From NCBI RefSeq assembly GCF_009938015.1, contig NZ_AP021884.1, positions 1,289,501-1,353,500 of the forward strand: a DNA stretch of 64,000 bases, written 5' to 3'. This DNA comes from Sulfuriferula plumbiphila. GTDB lineage: Bacteria; Pseudomonadota; Gammaproteobacteria; Burkholderiales; Sulfuriferulaceae. A program made the translations under genes and the position numbers. The notes below the pieces were generated by a model. The model had not been told where the DNA came from, did no database searches, and saw only the letters and a list, made by a program, of their open reading frames with translations. Below, piece after piece: positions 46,791 to 60,368 of this stretch; position 1 is the first letter of the stretch; each line of letters starts with the position of its first letter.

Positions 46791-46813
46791 AAGTCTCATA
46801 CCGGAGTACTCCC

Positions 46814-47947
46814 TTGCCGCACGCTCAACCCGCCATTCTGGTGCTTGCCGATGGTTCAGTCTTTCGCGGCGTAGCCATTGGTGCACCAGGCATTACTGTG
46901 GGCGAGGTGGTGTTCAACACCGCCATGACCGGCTATCAGGAAATCCTGACCGACCCGTCCTACGCGCGCCAGATCGTCACACTCACCTATCCTCATATCG
47001 GCAATACCGGCGTCAACGCGGAAGATGTGGAAGCGGCAAAGGTGCACGCCGCCGGCCTGGTGATACGCGATTTGCCGCTGTTGGCCAGCAACTTCCGCTG
47101 CACCTTATCCCTGTCCGATTATCTTGTTGCGGAAAATGTCGTTGCAATCGCCGACATCGACACGCGTCGTCTCACCCGCATCCTGCGTGAGACCGGTGCG
47201 CAGTCAGGTTGCATCATGGCGGGTGAGGTGGATGAGGCCGAGGCGCTGGCGCAGGCACGCAGTTTTCCTGGCCTGGCCGGGATGGATCTTGCCAAGGTGG
47301 TGAGTTGTAGCGCCGCCTACCCCTGGGAGGAAGGCGAATGGCAGTTGGGCAAAGGCTACGCCAGGCCAGACAGCATGCCGTTCCACGTCGTGGCCTTCGA
47401 TTATGGCATCAAGCGCAATATCCTGCGCATGTTGGCCGAACGCGGCTGCAAGCTGACTGTGCTGCCCGCGCAGGCCAGCGCGCAAGATGCCCTGGCGCTC
47501 AGGCCGGACGGCATTTTCCTGTCCAACGGTCCGGGCGATCCTGAGCCGTGTGATTACGCCATTGCCGCCCTCAGCGAACTGGTGACAACCGGCATCCCGA
47601 TTTTCGGGATTTGTCTGGGTCACCAGTTGCTGGCGCTGGCTTCCGGCGCCAGGACCATCAAGATGAAATTCGGCCACCACGGCGCCAACCATCCGGTAAA
47701 GGACCTCGACACGGGGCGCGTGGCAATTACCAGCCAGAACCACGGTTTTGCGGTGGATGCCGACTCGCTTCCCGCCAGCCTGCGTGTGACCCATGTTTCC
47801 CTGTTCGACGGTTCGCTGCAGGGTTTTGCCCGCACCGATGTACCGGCGTTCAGCTTCCAGGGCCACCCCGAAGCCAGCCCTGGCCCCCATGACGTCGGTT
47901 ATCTGTTCGACCGCTTCGTGGCCATGATGCAGAAAGCCCACCGTTAA
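46814..47947 (+). CDS. carA: Carbamoyl-phosphate synthase small (glutaminase) subunit
   Basis: A 377-residue amidotransferase supplying ammonia for carbamoyl phosphate (arginine and pyrimidine synthesis). TTG start 46814 with GGAG 7 bases upstream. N-terminal [20 protein letters not shown]; class I GATase domain with [25 protein letters not shown], catalytic cysteine in [22 protein letters not shown]-like [13 protein letters not shown] and the [13 protein letters not shown] triad histidine and glutamate. It lies 3 bases before carB. Confidence 0.97.
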   Translation: MPHAQPAILVLADGSVFRGVAIGAPGITVGEVVFNTAMTGYQEILTDPSYARQIVTLTYPHIGNTGVNAEDVEAAKVHAAGLVIRDLPLLASNFRCTLSLSDYLVAENVVAIADIDTRRLTRILRETGAQSGCIMAGEVDEAEALAQARSFPGLAGMDLAKVVSCSAAYPWEEGEWQLGKGYARPDSMPFHVVAFDYGIKRNILRMLAERGCKLTVLPAQASAQDALALRPDGIFLSNGPGDPEPCDYAIAALSELVTTGIPIFGICLGHQLLALASGARTIKMKFGHHGANHPVKDLDTGRVAITSQNHGFAVDADSLPASLRVTHVSLFDGSLQGFARTDVPAFSFQGHPEASPGPHDVGYLFDRFVAMMQKAHR

Positions 47948-47950
47948 GCC

Positions 47951-51160
<3,210 letters not shown>

Positions 51161-51169
51161 GGATGAACC

Positions 51170-51655
51170 ATGAATGCCATGAGCAAAATTCCATTGACAG
51201 TCAAGGGCGCGGAAATGCTGCGTCAGGAACTGCATCGGCTGAAAACCATAGAACGCCCGTCGGTGATTACCGCAATAGCAGAAGCGCGCGCGCAGGGTGA
51301 TTTGTCGGAAAACGCCGAGTACGATGCCGCCAAAGAGAAGCAGGGCTTTATCGAAGGCCGCATTGCCGACCTGGAGGGCAAGCTGTCCTCGGCGCAGATC
51401 ATCAATCCAGCCGAGCTGGATGCAGATGGGCGCGTGGTGTTCGGTGCCACGGTAGAGCTGGAAGACCTGGAAACCGGCGCGATGGTTACCTACCAGATCG
51501 TCGGCGACGATGAAGCCGACATCAAGCAATCCAAAATTTCCATCAGCTCGCCGATCGCCCGCGCACTGATCGGCAAAAGTGCGGGGGATACCGCTGACGT
51601 GCAGGCGCCGGGCGGTGTGCGCCAATATGAAGTGCTGGATGTGAGCTACATATAA
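51170..51655 (+). CDS. greA: Transcription elongation factor GreA
   Basis: A 161-residue factor that stimulates cleavage of backtracked RNA in RNA polymerase. N-terminal coiled coil with [22 protein letters not shown] and [26 protein letters not shown] (tip acidic residues), then the FKBP-like domain with [27 protein letters not shown] and the end VLDVSYI. Located right after carB, the usual betaproteobacterial order. Confidence 0.97.
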   Translation: MNAMSKIPLTVKGAEMLRQELHRLKTIERPSVITAIAEARAQGDLSENAEYDAAKEKQGFIEGRIADLEGKLSSAQIINPAELDADGRVVFGATVELEDLETGAMVTYQIVGDDEADIKQSKISISSPIARALIGKSAGDTADVQAPGGVRQYEVLDVSYI

Positions 51656-51675
51656 ACTGAAAAACTTGGTTCTAA

Positions 51676-51796
51676 ACCACGGAGTTCACGGAGGGCACGG
51701 AGGAAGGCAACTTGATTCTTTTATGACCCAACGGCTGAATACCAGGCGACCTGCAATCCGCTTACTCCGTGAACTCCGTGGTTAATGCTTTTTCCG
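51676..51796. repeat. Palindromic CACGGAG-type intergenic repeat, copy 3
   Basis: The best-preserved copy: ACCACGGAGTTCACGGAG (51676-51693) pairs perfectly over 18 bp with CTCCGTGAACTCCGTGGT (51765-51782), followed by TAATGCTTTTTCC. A third CACGGAGG unit follows the left arm. It separates greA from the DUF4149 gene. Confidence 0.85.
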
Positions 51797-51810
51797 AGAT
51801 AAATGAAATC

Positions 51811-52266
51811 ATGAAAAACCTGCCCGACGCACTCGCCAGAATTGCCGTTACCCTGTGGGTGGGCGGGATCTGGGCAATTGGCTACATCACCGCGCCGGTA
51901 CTGTTCAGCAGCCTGGCAGACAAGCAGCTGGCGGGTAATCTGGCGGGGCACATGTTTACCGTCATGGCCTACGTCAGCATGGTATGCGGATTTTATCTGA
52001 TTATTCAGCGCTTGGCCGCATTTGGCAGCAGCGCGCCTAAGCAGGCATTCTTTTGGGTGGCGCTGGTGATGCTGTTACTGACGCTGGGCGGGCATTTCGG
52101 CATCCAGCCCATCATGGAAAACCTCAAGGAGCGGGCCATGCCGCAGGCGGTAATGGAGAGCATCTTCCGTGACCGCTTCGCGCGCTGGCATGGCATTTCC
52201 AGCATTGTCTATCTGGTGCAGAGCTTGCTAGGGCTGGTATTGATTTTAAAGCAGAATAGCCGCTGA
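51811..52266 (+). CDS. DUF4149 family membrane protein
   Basis: About 151 residues from ATG 51811; upstream in-frame codons lie in repeat DNA and are rejected. Four membrane segments (ARIAVTLWVGGIWAIGYITAP, GHMFTVMAYVSMVCGFYLII, FFWVALVMLLLTLGGHFGI, and ISSIVYLVQSLLGLVLIL) with the conserved RFARWHGIS loop before the last one. Function unknown; often near greA/yhbY in betaproteobacteria. Confidence 0.85.
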   Translation: MKNLPDALARIAVTLWVGGIWAIGYITAPVLFSSLADKQLAGNLAGHMFTVMAYVSMVCGFYLIIQRLAAFGSSAPKQAFFWVALVMLLLTLGGHFGIQPIMENLKERAMPQAVMESIFRDRFARWHGISSIVYLVQSLLGLVLILKQNSR

Positions 52267-52271
52267 TCCAG

Positions 52272-52577
52272 TTACTTGGGCAGGCTGATCCTGGGCCTGG
52301 CTGCCGGACGGTAAATCAATAACAGTTTGCCAATATGTTGAACCGGTGCTGCGGCCAGATCGGCACAGATTTTTTCCATGATGGCAATGCGATTGCTGCG
52401 CTCATCGCCGAATACCCTTACTTTGATGAGCTCGTGACTTTTCAGGTTGATGTCCACTTCACGCATGACCGCGTCGGTCAGCCCCGCATCGCCGATCATG
52501 ACAACCGGATGCAGGTGATGGGCTTGTCCGCGTAAATAGCGGCGTTGTAGTGCATTGAGGGTAATCATGATGGGCAT
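52272..52577 (-). CDS. yhbY: YhbY-family RNA-binding protein (CRS1/YhbY domain)
   Basis: About 101 residues from ATG 52577 (52568 is an alternative start). A CRM domain: LNALQRRYLRGQAHHLHPVVMIGDAGLTDAVMREVDINLKSHELIKVRVFGD, including the GxxG-type loop region, then LAAAPVQHIGKLLLIYRPA. E. coli YhbY associates with pre-50S particles. It is divergent from rlmE with the starts 28 bases apart, the same order as in E. coli. Confidence 0.92.
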   Translation of the reverse strand: MPIMITLNALQRRYLRGQAHHLHPVVMIGDAGLTDAVMREVDINLKSHELIKVRVFGDERSNRIAIMEKICADLAAAPVQHIGKLLLIYRPAARPRISLPK

Positions 52578-52604
52578 TTCTAAAGCAAACCCGGATTTTA
52601 GCCG

Positions 52605-53243
52605 ATGAAGCCCAGTAGAACCAGCAAAGCCTGGATGCGCGAGCATGTGAATGATCCCTATGTGAAACTGGCCAGGCAGCATGGTTATCGTTCACGCGCG
52701 GCATTCAAGCTCGATGAAATCAACACCCGTGATCGCCTGATCCGGGCTGGAATGCTGGTGGTTGACCTGGGTGCCACACCCGGGGGCTGGTCGCAGATTG
52801 CTGCCAAGCTGGGCGCAAAGGTGGTTGCACTGGATCTGCTGGAGATGGATGCGATCGCCGGGGTGACTTTCATCCAGGGCGACTTTACCGGTGTGGCCGC
52901 CCTGACGGAGCTGGAACAAGTGCTGGCAGGACGGCTGCCCGACCTTGTAATTTCGGATATGGCACCCAATATGAGTGGCGTCGCCAGCGCCGACCAGGCG
53001 CGCAGTATGCATCTATGCGAACTGGCGCTGGAATTTGCCTGCAATCATTTGAAACCGGGCGGCGATTTTCTGGTCAAGGCTTTTCAGGGTGAGGGTTTTC
53101 AGGAATACGTGAAGGCCATGCGAGACCAGTTCGCGCAGGTTGTGACCCGCAAACCGCGCGCTTCGCGCGACCGCAGCAGTGAAGTCTATGTGCTGGGAAA
53201 AAGCAGACGGCAAACAGTGGCAGCAGCACCCGAATCAGTTTAG
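52605..53243 (+). CDS. rlmE: 23S rRNA 2'-O-ribose U2552 methyltransferase
   Basis: A 212-residue heat-shock methyltransferase (FtsJ/RrmJ). Signatures: [28 protein letters not shown]-binding [19 protein letters not shown], catalytic lysines and aspartate in [16 protein letters not shown] and [14 protein letters not shown], then [12 protein letters not shown]. Followed by ftsH after 45 bases. Confidence 0.97.
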   Translation: MKPSRTSKAWMREHVNDPYVKLARQHGYRSRAAFKLDEINTRDRLIRAGMLVVDLGATPGGWSQIAAKLGAKVVALDLLEMDAIAGVTFIQGDFTGVAALTELEQVLAGRLPDLVISDMAPNMSGVASADQARSMHLCELALEFACNHLKPGGDFLVKAFQGEGFQEYVKAMRDQFAQVVTRKPRASRDRSSEVYVLGKSRRQTVAAAPESV

Positions 53244-53288
53244 AATGAGTTTAAATTCGCAATTTTTACCTGCTCACAGGAGCGCTAC

Positions 53289-55184
53289 GTGAATAACATG
53301 TTTAAAAATATTGCCATTTGGCTGGTGGTTGCCCTGGTGCTGATGACGGTATTCAACCAGTTCAGCACGCGTCAGACCGCGCAAGCGCAAATGGACTACT
53401 CGCAGTTCATCGATGAGGTCAAACAGGGCCAGATCGCCAAAGTGGTGATTTCAAACCATGTGTTGAAAGGGGTGAAAACCGACGGCAAGCACTTCACCTC
53501 TTATGCGCCCTCAGATCCCTGGATGGTTTCCGACCTGCTCAAAAATGGCGTGGTGATAGAAGCAAAACCGGAAGAAGAGCCGTCATTCCTGATGAGCCTG
53601 TTCGTATCCTGGTTCCCGATGCTGCTGCTGATCGGGGTGTGGATATTCTTCATGCGCCAGATGCAGGGCGGTGGCAAGGGCGGTGCGTTCTCGTTCGGCA
53701 AGAGCAAGGCCCGCATGCTGGACGAATCCACCAACCAGATTACCTTTGCCGATGTGGCGGGGTGCGATGAAGCCAAGGAAGAAGTCTCCGAACTCGTCGA
53801 GTTTCTGCGTGACCCGTCCAAATTCCAGAAACTGGGCGGGCGTATCCCGCGTGGTGTGCTGATGGTAGGCAGCCCTGGTACGGGTAAAACCCTGCTGGCC
53901 AAGGCCATAGCGGGCGAAGCCAAAGTGCCGTTTTTCAGTATTTCCGGTTCCGATTTCGTCGAGATGTTTGTCGGCGTGGGTGCAGCACGCGTGCGTGACA
54001 TGTTCGAGCAGGCCAAAAAACACGCCCCCTGCATCATCTTCATTGATGAAATTGACGCAGTCGGCCGCCAGCGCGGCGCGGGCATGGGTGGCGGCAATGA
54101 TGAACGCGAGCAGACGCTGAACCAGTTGCTGGTGGAAATGGACGGCTTCGAGGGCACCGCCGGGGTGATCGTGATCGCCGCCACCAACCGTCCGGATGTG
54201 CTTGATCCAGCCTTGCTGCGCCCGGGTCGATTTGACCGCCAGGTGGTGGTGCCCTTGCCTGATATTCGCGGACGCGAGCAGATTCTGCTGGTGCATATGC
54301 GCAAGATTCCGATGGCGCCGGATGTGCGCGCCGATATTCTGGCACGTGGCACCCCCGGGTTTTCCGGGGCGGATCTCGCCAACCTGGTGAACGAGGCGGC
54401 GCTGTTCGCTGCGCGTGGAAACAAGCGCCTGGTGGACATGGATGACTTCGAGCATGCCAAGGACAAGATCATGATGGGTGCTGAGCGCAAAAACATGGTC
54501 ATGCCCGAAGAAGAGCGCCGTAACACCGCTTACCACGAGGCGGGGCACGCCGTGGTGGCGTATCTGCTGGACAAGACAGATCCGGTGCACAAGGTCACCA
54601 TCATCCCGCGCGGACGCGCACTGGGACTGACCATGCAGCTGCCGACGGAAGACCGCTACAGCATGGACCGTGAGCAGATACTGCAAAACATATCGGTACT
54701 GTTTGGCGGGCGCATCGCCGAAGAAGTATTCATGAATCATATGACCACGGGCGCTTCGAACGATTTCGAGCGCGCCACGGAAATGGCACGGCGCATGGTG
54801 ACGCAATGGGGTATGTCCGATGCGCTGGGGCCGATGGTGTATGGTGAAAATGAAGGCGAGATATTCCTTGGGCGCAGCGTGACCACGCACAAGAATGTAT
54901 CCGAAGCGACCATGCAGAAGGTGGACATGGAAATCCGCCGCATCATTGACCAGCAGTACACCCTGGCGCGCAAGATACTGGAAGATAACCGTGACAAGGT
55001 GGAAGCCATGGCGCACGCGTTACTGGAATGGGAAACCATTGATGCCGATCAGATTGGCGACATCATGAAAGGTCAGCCGCCGCGGCCACCCAAGCCCAGT
55101 ACAAGCCTGCCGACAAATCCGCCGCAAGGAGGTGCGCCAGTGGTCACCCCCGTGCCTGCTGCGACGCCTGTACAAGAAGTCTAA
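53289..55184 (+). CDS. ftsH: ATP-dependent zinc metalloprotease FtsH
   Basis: A 631-residue membrane protease degrading misfolded membrane proteins and short-lived regulators. Two N-terminal membrane segments (about 5-22 and 100-118) enclose the periplasmic domain; AAA module with Walker [14 protein letters not shown] (about 198), [15 protein letters not shown] and [22 protein letters not shown]; zinc site HEAGH (about 418) with a further aspartate downstream; Pro-rich C-terminus. GTG start after CAGGAGCGCTAC. Confidence 0.98.
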   Translation: MNNMFKNIAIWLVVALVLMTVFNQFSTRQTAQAQMDYSQFIDEVKQGQIAKVVISNHVLKGVKTDGKHFTSYAPSDPWMVSDLLKNGVVIEAKPEEEPSFLMSLFVSWFPMLLLIGVWIFFMRQMQGGGKGGAFSFGKSKARMLDESTNQITFADVAGCDEAKEEVSELVEFLRDPSKFQKLGGRIPRGVLMVGSPGTGKTLLAKAIAGEAKVPFFSISGSDFVEMFVGVGAARVRDMFEQAKKHAPCIIFIDEIDAVGRQRGAGMGGGNDEREQTLNQLLVEMDGFEGTAGVIVIAATNRPDVLDPALLRPGRFDRQVVVPLPDIRGREQILLVHMRKIPMAPDVRADILARGTPGFSGADLANLVNEAALFAARGNKRLVDMDDFEHAKDKIMMGAERKNMVMPEEERRNTAYHEAGHAVVAYLLDKTDPVHKVTIIPRGRALGLTMQLPTEDRYSMDREQILQNISVLFGGRIAEEVFMNHMTTGASNDFERATEMARRMVTQWGMSDALGPMVYGENEGEIFLGRSVTTHKNVSEATMQKVDMEIRRIIDQQYTLARKILEDNRDKVEAMAHALLEWETIDADQIGDIMKGQPPRPPKPSTSLPTNPPQGGAPVVTPVPAATPVQEV

Positions 55185-55213
55185 GCGCATTCATCTAGGG
55201 AATCGTATCGCCA

Positions 55214-55247
55214 GCCAAGGGCTATAATCCAGCCCTTGGCTTTTTTG
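55214..55247 (+). terminator. Intrinsic terminator after ftsH
   Basis: GCCAAGGGCT (55214-55223), loop ATAATCC, AGCCCTTGGC (55231-55240), then TTTTTTG. A perfect 10-bp stem with a T-run, 12 bases before folP. Confidence 0.9.
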
Positions 55248-55258
55248 TTTTGTAATCG

Positions 55259-56089
55259 ATGATTTTACACTGCGCCAACATTCAACTCGATGTGTCTTTC
55301 CCCCGTATCATGGGGATAGTCAACGTCACCCCGGATTCATTTTCGGACGGCGGCCGGCACGCACATGTTGAATCTGCGGTGGAGCATGCGCATCAATTGA
55401 TTGCGGAGGGGGCCGCGATAATTGATATCGGGGGTGAATCTACCCGCCCGGGAGCGGAGGTGGTGCCATTACAGCAGGAGCTGGACCGGGTGGTGCCGCT
55501 GCTCACCGCATTGCAAGGCTGCGGCGCCGTGCTGTCGGTGGATACGCGTAAACCCGAGGTCATGGCTGCTGCCATTGCAGCGGGTGCCCATATGATTAAC
55601 GACATCGACGCACTCCAGGCAAAAGGTGCGTTGCAGGCCGTGGCATGCGGCGATGTAGCGGTGTGTCTGATGCACAAACAAGGCGAACCGCAAGCGATGC
55701 AGAACAATCCGCGTTACCACGATGTGGTGGCCGAGGTGACCGGTTTTCTTGCTGCGCGCATTGCGGCTGCCAGGGCTGCAGGTATCGCCGGCGCGCGCAT
55801 TGTGGTGGATCCGGGCTTTGGTTTTGGAAAATCCCTGGAGCATAATCTTAAACTTCTGCACCATCTTGACCGTATTACGCAATTCGGCGTGCCGGTACTG
55901 GTGGGCATTTCACGCAAGTCCATGCTTGGCAAGATTACCGGCCGTGCTGTTGACCAGCGTGAATATGCCGGTCTGGCGGCGCACATATTGGCAGTCATGC
56001 GTGGCGCACGCATTTTGCGCGTCCACGATGTCGCGGCATGTCAGGACGCGCTAAAAATAATTCAGGCAGTGGAGGAGAGTGATGAATAG
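55259..56089 (+). CDS. folP: Dihydropteroate synthase
   Basis: A 276-residue enzyme joining p-aminobenzoate to dihydropterin pyrophosphate in folate synthesis (sulfonamide target). Signatures: [87 protein letters not shown], and RVHDVAA at the end. It starts soon after the ftsH terminator, so it needs read-through or its own promoter; it overlaps glmM by 8 bases. Confidence 0.97.
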   Translation: MILHCANIQLDVSFPRIMGIVNVTPDSFSDGGRHAHVESAVEHAHQLIAEGAAIIDIGGESTRPGAEVVPLQQELDRVVPLLTALQGCGAVLSVDTRKPEVMAAAIAAGAHMINDIDALQAKGALQAVACGDVAVCLMHKQGEPQAMQNNPRYHDVVAEVTGFLAARIAAARAAGIAGARIVVDPGFGFGKSLEHNLKLLHHLDRITQFGVPVLVGISRKSMLGKITGRAVDQREYAGLAAHILAVMRGARILRVHDVAACQDALKIIQAVEESDE

Positions 56090-57452
56090 AAAATATTTTG
56101 GTACGGACGGGGTGCGCGGGCGGGTAGGGGAAAGCCCGATCACGCCGGACTTTGTCATGCGTCTGGGCTATGCGGCAGGCAAGGTGCTCGCTTCCGATGC
56201 CTTGGGGTTGGCAGCGGGAGAAAACCCGGTGGTGCTGATTGGAAAAGATACCCGCATTTCCGGCTACATGCTGGAGGCTGCACTGCAGGCCGGTCTGTGC
56301 GCCGCCGGTGTGGATGTACGTCTGGTGGGGCCGATGCCGACACCGGCGGTGGCTTATCTGACCCGTGCGCTGCGCCTGCAGGCAGGGGTGGTGATTTCCG
56401 CCTCGCACAATCCGTTTGAAGACAACGGTATCAAGTTTTTCTCCGCTATCGGAGCCAAACTGCCGGACGCAACCGAACTGGCCATTGAAGCGCTGCTTGA
56501 TGAACCGATGCAAACCATGCCTTCCAGGGGCCTGGGACGAGTCAAGCGCATCGACGACGCTGCAGCACGCTATATCGAGTTTTGCAAGAGCACCTTCCCA
56601 TTTGAGCGCGATCTGCGTGGCCTGCGCATTGTTCTGGACTGCGCGCACGGCGCTACTTACCATGTCGCTCCGCATGTGCTGCATGAACTGGGCGCAGAAG
56701 TGATTCCCATCGGCAATCACCCGGATGGTCTCAATATTAACCGCGAATGCGGTGCTACTCACACCAATGCGATGAGCACGGCGGTGCGCCGCCATCGTGC
56801 CGATTTCGGTCTTGCACTGGATGGCGATGGCGACCGCCTGATGATGGCCGATGCCGACGGCACGATTTTCGACGGCGATCAACTGGTCTACGCCATCGCC
56901 AGGCACCGTTCCGAGAGCGGTTATCTGAAGGGCGGCGTGGCCGGTACACTGATGACCAACCTGGGCATGGAGCACGCGCTGGGTCGGCTGAATATCCCGT
57001 TTGCCCGCGCCAAGGTGGGTGACCGTTACGTGCTGGAATTGCTGCAGCTAAACGGCTGGCAGCTAGGCGGGGAAACCTCCGGACATATATTGTGCCTGGA
57101 CAAACACACCACCGGCGACGGCATTATCTCCGCTCTGCAAGTGCTCCATGCGCTGCGTGACAGCGGCACATCGCTGGCTGAATACACGGCGGATCTCACG
57201 CTCTATCCACAAGTACTGCTGAACGTGCGGGTTGCCAAAGGCTTCGACCTCAACCATGCTGCAGTGCGGCAGGCGTGCAACGATGCTGAAAGCGCCCTGG
57301 GCAAGGAGGGCCGCATCGTGCTGCGCGCTTCGGGTACCGAACCGCTGATTCGCGTCATGGTGGAGAGCACCTGCCCGGATCAGTCCATGCGTCAGGCCGA
57401 GCATATTGCAAAAGCGGTGCGTCAGGCAGCACCAGCACCCGGCAGTCCATAA
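56082..57452 (+). CDS. glmM: Phosphoglucosamine mutase
   Basis: A 456-residue enzyme converting glucosamine-6-phosphate to glucosamine-1-phosphate for peptidoglycan and LPS precursors. ATG 56082 preferred over GTG 56079; GGAGGAG lies upstream. N-terminal [12 protein letters not shown], active-site serine loop [19 protein letters not shown] (about residue 103), metal loop [27 protein letters not shown] and phosphate-binding [15 protein letters not shown]. Confidence 0.97.
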   Translation: MNRKYFGTDGVRGRVGESPITPDFVMRLGYAAGKVLASDALGLAAGENPVVLIGKDTRISGYMLEAALQAGLCAAGVDVRLVGPMPTPAVAYLTRALRLQAGVVISASHNPFEDNGIKFFSAIGAKLPDATELAIEALLDEPMQTMPSRGLGRVKRIDDAAARYIEFCKSTFPFERDLRGLRIVLDCAHGATYHVAPHVLHELGAEVIPIGNHPDGLNINRECGATHTNAMSTAVRRHRADFGLALDGDGDRLMMADADGTIFDGDQLVYAIARHRSESGYLKGGVAGTLMTNLGMEHALGRLNIPFARAKVGDRYVLELLQLNGWQLGGETSGHILCLDKHTTGDGIISALQVLHALRDSGTSLAEYTADLTLYPQVLLNVRVAKGFDLNHAAVRQACNDAESALGKEGRIVLRASGTEPLIRVMVESTCPDQSMRQAEHIAKAVRQAAPAPGSP

Positions 57453-57476
57453 AAGAGCCGCAACCGCGGCTCTTTG
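57452..57476. terminator. Bidirectional terminator between glmM and pstB
   Basis: AAAGAGCCGC (57452-57461), loop AACC, GCGGCTCTTT (57466-57475). A/T ends on both sides let it serve both convergent genes. Confidence 0.85.
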
Positions 57477-57496
57477 TAACGGCATTAACGGGCCGG

Positions 57497-58270
57497 TCAG
57501 CCGAATTTCCCGGTAATGTAATCTTCGGTGGCTTTCTGTTTTGGATTGGTGAATACCAGATCGGTCTTGCCGAATTCGATCATTTCACCCAGATACATGT
57601 AGGCGGTGAAATCGGAAACCCGCGCCGCCTGCTGCATGTTGTGAGTGACGATGGCGATGGTGTAGTCGGTCTTGAGTTCGTGGATCAACTCTTCAATACG
57701 TGCGGTGGAAATCGGGTCGAGTGCCGAAGCCGGTTCGTCCAGCAGCAGCACTTCCGGCTTGACCGCGATGCCGCGTGCGATGCATAAGCGTTGCTGCTGG
57801 CCCCCCGACAGGCTATTGCCGCTGCGGTTCAGGATGTCCTTCACTTCATTCCACAGTGCAGCTTTTTTCAGCGCCCATTCCACGCGTTCGTCCATGGCCG
57901 AGCGCCCCATACTCTCATACAGTTTGATGCCGAACGCGATATTGTCGTAAATCGACATGGGGAACGGTGTCGGTTTCTGGAATACCATGCCGACCCTGGC
58001 GCGCAGCTTGTTGAGATCGGCGCCTTTTTCCAGGATGTTTTGCCCGTCAAGCAAGATCTCACCCTCGGCACGTTGTCCAGGGTACAGGTCATACATGCGG
58101 TTCATGGTGCGCAGCAGGGTGGATTTGCCGCAGCCGGAAGGGCCGATAAAAGCAGTGACCTGACGGTCCGGGATATCCAGGTTGATGTTTTTCAGGGCAT
58201 GCGACTTGCCGTAGTAGAAATTCAGATTGCGCAGGCTGATTTTTGCGTTGTGATCCATGCTCTGGGTCAT
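57497..58270 (-). CDS. pstB: Phosphate ABC transporter ATP-binding protein
   Basis: A 257-residue ATPase of the high-affinity phosphate importer. Walker [22 protein letters not shown]-loop [17 protein letters not shown], signature [18 protein letters not shown], Walker [17 protein letters not shown] and H-loop [11 protein letters not shown]. MxxLYPG (MYDLYPGQ) is typical of PstB. Last gene of the pstSCAB operon; no phoU follows, instead a terminator and convergent glmM. Confidence 0.98.
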   Translation of the reverse strand: MTQSMDHNAKISLRNLNFYYGKSHALKNINLDIPDRQVTAFIGPSGCGKSTLLRTMNRMYDLYPGQRAEGEILLDGQNILEKGADLNKLRARVGMVFQKPTPFPMSIYDNIAFGIKLYESMGRSAMDERVEWALKKAALWNEVKDILNRSGNSLSGGQQQRLCIARGIAVKPEVLLLDEPASALDPISTARIEELIHELKTDYTIAIVTHNMQQAARVSDFTAYMYLGEMIEFGKTDLVFTNPKQKATEDYITGKFG

Positions 58271-58292
58271 GTATGGGTTCCGTGTGTAAGGC

Positions 58293-59138
58293 TTAATGGG
58301 ATGAAGACTGCTGGCGGAACAGGATGCGTGCAGCGACGCTGAGTCCGAGTACCGCAGAGGTAATCAGCAGGGCGCCAGCCCACGCCAGTTTGTGCCAATC
58401 ATCATATGGGCTCATCGCCATCTGGAAAATCACCACCGGCAAGTTGGCCATCGGCGCGTTCATGTCGGTACTCCAGAACTGATTGTTCAGCGCTGTGAAC
58501 AGCAGTGGCGCGGTTTCTCCGCTGATGCGCGCGATGGCCAGCAAAATCCCGGTCAATATTCCCGCTTTGGAGGCGCGCCAGGTGACCATGGTGACCACTT
58601 TCCATTGCGGGGCACCCAGTGCGGCTGCCGCCTCACGCAAACTGTTGGGAATCAGTTTAAGCATATTCTCGGTAGTGCGCACGACCACCGGAATGACAAT
58701 CAGGGACAACGCAAATGCACCCGCCCACCCCGAAAAATGTCCCGTGCTAACCACATAAACTTCATAAACAAACAAACCAATCACAATGGACGGAGCAGAC
58801 AGCAGAATGTCATTGATAAAGCGAGTGGTTGGCGCCAGCCAGCCGCGTTGGCCAAATTCTGCCAGGTAGGTACCTGCCAGAATGCCGATGGGCGTGCCCA
58901 CCAGAGTCGCGACCAGCGTCATCAGCAGGCTGCCCACTATGGCGTTGATAAGCCCCCCGGTACTGCCCGGTGGTGGGGTGGATTTGGTAAACATGTCCAG
59001 GCTTACACCCGTCAAGCCATATGACAGCAATGTCCAAAATATCCAGGCCAGCGCTGACAGGCCGATCAGCATGGTCGCGAGCGAGGCGATCAAGTTGAAT
59101 TTGTTGGCGAATTGCCGTCGTGCGTACAGGGAAAACAT
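58293..59138 (-). CDS. pstA: Phosphate ABC transporter permease PstA
   Basis: A 281-residue inner-membrane permease with six membrane segments. First segment [20 protein letters not shown]; family motif in the cytoplasmic loop [34 protein letters not shown] (EAA motif contacting PstB); [15 protein letters not shown] is diagnostic for PstA. Follows pstC after 8 bases. Confidence 0.97.
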   Translation of the reverse strand: MFSLYARRQFANKFNLIASLATMLIGLSALAWIFWTLLSYGLTGVSLDMFTKSTPPPGSTGGLINAIVGSLLMTLVATLVGTPIGILAGTYLAEFGQRGWLAPTTRFINDILLSAPSIVIGLFVYEVYVVSTGHFSGWAGAFALSLIVIPVVVRTTENMLKLIPNSLREAAAALGAPQWKVVTMVTWRASKAGILTGILLAIARISGETAPLLFTALNNQFWSTDMNAPMANLPVVIFQMAMSPYDDWHKLAWAGALLITSAVLGLSVAARILFRQQSSSH

Positions 59139-59146
59139 GCAGGCTC

Positions 59147-60109
59147 CTAGCTTTTTTTGCCTTCGTGCTTGCCCAGTTGCAGCAGCAGCAGTTTGGACAA
59201 GGCCAGCACAACAAAAGTGATGAAGAAGAGAATCAGCCCGAGCTCGATCAGGGCCGAGGTGTACAGCTTGCCATCGGCCTCGGTGAATTCGTTGGCGAGC
59301 GCCGAGGATATGGTGTTGCCAGGCATCATCAGCGAAGTACTGAGCTGATGCGCATTGCCAATCACAAACGTGATTGCCATGGTTTCACCCAGGGCGCGCC
59401 CGAGTCCGAGCATGATGCTGCCGACCACGCCGATCTTGGTATAGGGCAACACGATGTTCCACACGACTTCCCAGGTGGTGGCACCTAAACCATATGCGGA
59501 TTCCTTGAGCAGGGGTGGCACGATTTCAAATACGTCGCGCATGACGGAAGCGATAAACGGTACCACCATCAACGCCAGAATCAAGCCTGCAGTCAACATG
59601 CCAATACCCATCGGTGCCCCCTGAAACAGCGGCCCGAATACAGGCAGCGGGCCAAGCTTGTCAATCAGCCAGGGCTGGACATGTTCAGCGAACAGGGGAG
59701 CGAATACGAACAGTCCCCACATGCCGTAAATAATGCTGGGCACGCCTGCCAGTAATTCAATTGCAATGCCCAATGGACGCTTCAGCCATTTGGGCGATAA
59801 TTCAGTCAGGAATACCGCAATGCCAAAGCTGAGTGGTACGCCAATCAATAATGCGATGATCGAGGTCGCCAAGGTGCCATAGATAGGCACCAGCGCGCCG
59901 AATTTTTCGGTGACCGGGTTCCAGGAGCCATCCGTCAGGAATCCCAGTCCGAATGTGTGGATCGCGGGTATGCTACCTGCTACCAGAGAAGCCAGAATGC
60001 CGACAAGCAGGGCCAGCACAATAAACGCAAAAATCCGTGTGGCACCGCGGAACAGTTTGTCCTGCCACATGAAACGGCGAGTGCGATGGGTGGATAGCGG
60101 GTTGCTCAT
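59147..60109 (-). CDS. pstC: Phosphate ABC transporter permease PstC
   Basis: A 320-residue permease; ATG 60109 gives the usual length (E. coli 319), whereas the longer frame adds an unsupported hydrophilic leader. Six membrane segments, with [33 protein letters not shown], the EAA loop [44 protein letters not shown], all characteristic. The ribosome-binding site is weak. A perfect hairpin separates it from pstS. Confidence 0.95.
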   Translation of the reverse strand: MSNPLSTHRTRRFMWQDKLFRGATRIFAFIVLALLVGILASLVAGSIPAIHTFGLGFLTDGSWNPVTEKFGALVPIYGTLATSIIALLIGVPLSFGIAVFLTELSPKWLKRPLGIAIELLAGVPSIIYGMWGLFVFAPLFAEHVQPWLIDKLGPLPVFGPLFQGAPMGIGMLTAGLILALMVVPFIASVMRDVFEIVPPLLKESAYGLGATTWEVVWNIVLPYTKIGVVGSIMLGLGRALGETMAITFVIGNAHQLSTSLMMPGNTISSALANEFTEADGKLYTSALIELGLILFFITFVVLALSKLLLLQLGKHEGKKS

Positions 60110-60308
60110 GTGATTCGTGCCAGGTCGATTATCGTCTTGATTACGCAGATATGCTGGCGCCTTTAAAAATCCATACTTCATCGCGGTGCCCATGTTGCCA
60201 GAAAAACTTTACGCTTGTATGGCATAGGGATACTGGGCAATATTGTCTTCCTCCCACTTGGTGCCGCGCCCGGGATTCTGGATTTTCAGAGGCGCCCTTC
60301 AGTTAACC

Positions 60309-60340
60309 AAACTCCGCCATGCAGAGGCATGGCGGAGTTT
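60309..60340 (-). terminator. Perfect hairpin between pstS and pstC
   Basis: AAACTCCGCCATGC (60309-60322), loop AGAG, GCATGGCGGAGTTT (60327-60340): a 14-bp perfect stem with T-rich ends on either strand. It lies 29 bases past the pstS stop and may partially terminate or stabilise the pstS transcript. Confidence 0.8.
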
Positions 60341-60368
60341 GTCCTTGCAGATTGGCAGGCAGTCGGGG

